Notes under the pieces: generated by a model
What the model was told of the DNA's origin: nothing
What the model saw: the letters and a program-made list of their open reading frames with translations, nothing else
Databases searched by the model: none
Part shown: positions 6,205 to 8,157 of the stretch, one piece after another
Numbering within the stretch: the stretch's first letter is position 1
Layout of the letters: each line of letters starts with the position of its first letter
From: Pseudomonadota bacterium
Lineage (GTDB): Bacteria > Pseudomonadota > Alphaproteobacteria > Rhizobiales > Rhizobiaceae
NCBI GenBank assembly: GCA_023416545.1
Contig: JAEZHO010000043.1
Span: forward strand, 1 to 8,157
Direction: 5' to 3'
DNA: 8,157 nt
Position numbers and translations under genes: made by a program

Positions 6205-6230
6205 CCCGGCAGGCGAGCCTGCGCACCGGG
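6205..6230. repeat. Strong two-part inverted repeat in the divergent region
   Basis: CCCGG (6205-6209) pairs with CCGGG (6226-6230), enclosing CAGGC (6210-6214) and GCCTG (6217-6221). No T run follows on either strand, so it does not look like a terminator. It could be a structured leader element for the GGDEF gene, a protein-binding dyad, or a dispersed palindromic repeat. Confidence 0.4.
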
Positions 6231-6366
6231 GAAAAGACGATACCGACAGCTTTGTGAGACGGCGTGGTAAACGACACCTGAACGGCGGCCGCGACGCCCC
6301 GCCGGCAAGACGTCCTTAAGCAATCGGCGGTATGCCGGGACCTCGCAGACGGAAGGAAATAAAATC

Positions 6367-7617
6367 ATGGACATGTTGACGGGGCTGATCATCTGGGCGG
6401 CGCAGGCGGCCATGATATCGCTCCTCATGTTCATCGGCTGGATACGCTACCGGTCGCAGACATTCCGGCTGAGCTGGAGCGTCGCCTTTGCGCTTTTCGG
6501 TGCGGGCATCGTGATGATCAGCCAGCGGGGGCACATCCCTTCCTTCCTGTCGATCGAAGTCGGCAACGCCTTCGTCCTCGGCTTCATCGCCATGCTGATG
6601 GTCGGCCTGCGACAATTCGACGGCAAGCCGCTCGAGGGATATATCGCCATTCCCGTGCTGATCTGGATCGGCGGCCTGCTTCTTTCGCCGGTGCGGGAAA
6701 GCTTCAGCGGACGCGTCGTGCTCTACAACGTCTCCGCCAGCATCGGTTTTGCCATGCTGATCGCCATGCTGGTACCCGGGCGCACCGACGGGATGTGGCC
6801 GCGGCGCGTACTCGCGGTGATCCTGGGGATCCACGTCCTCACCGGCCTGACCCATGCCGCCATGACCGGATATGCCGAGGCCATGTCGTTGGCGGCGCTG
6901 CCCTCCCCTGGCCTCGTGCTGGTGCCGGGCGCCTTCTGCTTCTTCGCGGCGATGCTCACAGGGGCCCAGATGATGGCCGAGCGCGCCGAGCAGCGGCTGA
7001 AGGCACTCGCCTCGACAGACCCGCTGACCGGCATCCTCAACCGCCGCGGCCTGATGGACGAGTTCCAGAGCCTGCGCAACGCCAAAGCTCCCGGAAAGCC
7101 CTTCATCGCGCTTCTTCATTTCGACATCGATCACTTCAAGCAGGTCAACGATCTCCATGGCCACCAGGCGGGAGATGCCGTACTCGTCGCCTTCTCCCGC
7201 CTCGCCTCGATCTCGCTGAGCCCCCGCGGCGCATTCGGGCGCATGGGTGGAGAGGAATTCGCCAGCATCCTGCGGGTCTCCGACGTGGTGGAGGCTGCAA
7301 GCATTGCCGAGGGCCTGCGCATGACGCTTGCGCTCCAGACGATCTCGGCGGGCGAACAGCGGCTCGGCATCACGGTCAGCGCGGGCATTTCGCTGCAGCC
7401 GGCCGCCGAGGCCGATCTCGACCACCTCCTCAGCGCGGCCGACCGGGCGCTTTACGCCGCAAAGACCGCCGGCCGTAACTGCACCGCCGTCGAGGACGCA
7501 GGCAGGGTCGCGATCGTCCCCTCGGCCACGATGCTGACGAAGCAGGAGATGGCGCTGGAACTCAGCGCCAGCGAACAGGTCTCCGCGCTCCGCCGCCTCT
7601 CGGCGGCCGCCGGCTGA
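6367..7617 (+). CDS. Membrane-anchored GGDEF diguanylate cyclase
   Basis: The gene encodes 416 residues. The N-terminal half has seven hydrophobic segments (about 4-26, 34-52, 60-80, 92-107, 117-136, 147-166, 181-201) and is likely a membrane sensor of unrecognised type. A short linker leads into a C-terminal GGDEF domain that makes cyclic di-GMP from two GTP. Domain markers are DPLTGILNRRG (218-228), the metal-binding FDIDHFKQVND (252-262) and the signature GGEEF (294-298); all active-site residues look intact. The usual RxxD inhibitory site five residues before the signature is absent: positions 285-288 read SPRG. A tail of about 40 residues follows the domain. The ATG at 6367 follows GGAAGGAAA; a second in-frame ATG at 6373 is also possible. 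The gene is divergent from clpP. The activity is well supported; the input signal is unknown. Confidence 0.92.
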   Translation: MDMLTGLIIWAAQAAMISLLMFIGWIRYRSQTFRLSWSVAFALFGAGIVMISQRGHIPSFLSIEVGNAFVLGFIAMLMVGLRQFDGKPLEGYIAIPVLIWIGGLLLSPVRESFSGRVVLYNVSASIGFAMLIAMLVPGRTDGMWPRRVLAVILGIHVLTGLTHAAMTGYAEAMSLAALPSPGLVLVPGAFCFFAAMLTGAQMMAERAEQRLKALASTDPLTGILNRRGLMDEFQSLRNAKAPGKPFIALLHFDIDHFKQVNDLHGHQAGDAVLVAFSRLASISLSPRGAFGRMGGEEFASILRVSDVVEAASIAEGLRMTLALQTISAGEQRLGITVSAGISLQPAAEADLDHLLSAADRALYAAKTAGRNCTAVEDAGRVAIVPSATMLTKQEMALELSASEQVSALRRLSAAAG

Positions 7618-7711
7618 CCGGCCGGCCCTTGCCCGGTGGTTACAGTGCACCACATCCCGAAAGACCTGCCGGCAAGCATCCGGCCAGTCTGATCCAGGGC
7701 GGGAGCACGAC

Positions 7712-8157
7712 ATGACGTCTTCAACACTGCGGCTTTCAGGCATTCTGCTGGGAGTTCTACTATCCACCGGACCGGCCTTCGCAAAGCAGGCGGCCGATGC
7801 GGTCGCGCCCGAAGGCGCAACGGAAACCAGAAGCGCCGAGCGAGCGGAGGCGAAGCGGTTCATGGTGGCCGCCGCCAATCCGCTGGCGTCGAAGGCCGGC
7901 CGCGACGTGCTCGCCAAAGGCGGAAACGCAATCGATGCCATGGTGGCGGTGCAGGCGGTGCTCGGCCTCGTGGAGCCGCAGAGTTCCGGGCTCGGCGGCG
8001 GTGCCTTCCTCGTCTACTACGACGCCGCTTCAGGCAAGCTTACGACCTTCGACGGGCGCGAGACGGCGCCGATGGCGGCGACGCCGAAGCTCTTCCTCGA
8101 CGGCGACGGGCAGCCGATGAAGTTCATGGATGCGGTGGTGGGCGGCCGGTCGGTCGG
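7712..8157 (+). CDS. ggt: Gamma-glutamyltransferase, N-terminal part (3' end outside window)
   Basis: The frame runs open from the ATG at 7712 to the window edge (148 codons plus two bases). It encodes the start of a periplasmic gamma-glutamyltransferase, which hydrolyses glutathione and other gamma-glutamyl compounds or transfers the glutamyl group. Residues 1-24 form a signal peptide (a basic residue, a LLGVLL core, then AFA before Lys25). The family motifs GGNAIDAMVA (70-79), VEPQSSGLGGGAF (87-99) and DGRETAP (114-120) follow; Arg116 corresponds to the residue that binds the glutamate carboxylate in E. coli GGT. GGAGCACGAC precedes the ATG with GGGAG as ribosome site. The autoprocessing site and catalytic Thr lie beyond the window, so intactness cannot be judged. 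The 94-base gap after the GGDEF gene shows no terminator, so co-transcription is possible. Confidence 0.93.
   Translation, partial: MTSSTLRLSGILLGVLLSTGPAFAKQAADAVAPEGATETRSAERAEAKRFMVAAANPLASKAGRDVLAKGGNAIDAMVAVQAVLGLVEPQSSGLGGGAFLVYYDAASGKLTTFDGRETAPMAATPKLFLDGDGQPMKFMDAVVGGRSV

Larger units (their letters stand above)
6033..6366. other. Divergent clpP / GGDEF intergenic region (334 bases)
   Basis: The clpP side holds the two overlapping promoters and a GANTC site (6073). The middle holds a strong inverted repeat (6205-6230). The GGDEF side has the ribosome site GGAAGGAAA at about 6350-6358, but I found no convincing promoter reading rightwards. No small gene or RNA could be supported. Confidence 0.6.

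Noticed and set aside
6316..7941. A 541-codon open frame on the - strand opposite the cyclase gene
   Set aside because: It is the complementary-register shadow of the cyclase gene. It also runs through the intergenic gap into ggt, with no family features.
1..8157. CRISPR arrays, insertion sequences, tRNA or rRNA genes, phage or toxin-antitoxin modules
   Set aside because: I saw no regular repeats, transposase or integrase sequences, cloverleaf-like segments or small paired genes. The gene content is conserved chromosomal housekeeping.

Overview
The window is chromosomal DNA of an alphaproteobacterium, most likely of the family Rhizobiaceae (a Sinorhizobium, Rhizobium, Shinella or Agrobacterium relative). 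This rests on the high G+C content, on Lon, ClpX and HU sequences that read as typical rhizobial members from memory, and on the gene order clpP-clpX-lon-hupB, which is common in this group. No database search was possible, so the genus is not assigned.

Layout from left to right: the 3' part of an aldo/keto reductase gene on the + strand (1-483) converges on hupB. A block of four genes follows, all on the - strand and transcribed right to left: clpP (6032-5400), clpX (5124-3847), lon (3489-1069) and hupB (882-604). To the right, and divergent from clpP, are two + strand genes: a membrane-bound GGDEF diguanylate cyclase (6367-7617) and the 5' end of a secreted gamma-glutamyltransferase gene (7712 to the window edge).

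The central block is the core cytoplasmic proteolysis locus. ClpX is the AAA+ unfoldase that feeds ClpP, Lon is an independent ATP-dependent protease, and HU is an abundant nucleoid protein. All catalytic and nucleotide-binding residues that I could check are intact. Strong intrinsic terminators follow clpX, lon and hupB on the - strand. The block is therefore probably several adjacent transcription units rather than one long operon. Only the clpP-clpX gap lacks a classical terminator; it holds a nested inverted repeat instead. Upstream of clpP a heat-shock (RpoH) type promoter overlaps a housekeeping-type promoter. A weaker RpoH-like promoter lies before lon, as expected for stress-induced proteases.

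The window is mostly ordinary housekeeping sequence, and I found no convincing undescribed system. The points worth a second look are non-coding: matching GCAA-tetraloop hairpins just before the lon and clpX ribosome binding sites, the nested structure between clpP and clpX, the overlapping clpP promoters, and the concentration of GANTC (CcrM methylation) sites at gene starts. The GGDEF protein also lacks the usual inhibitory site.
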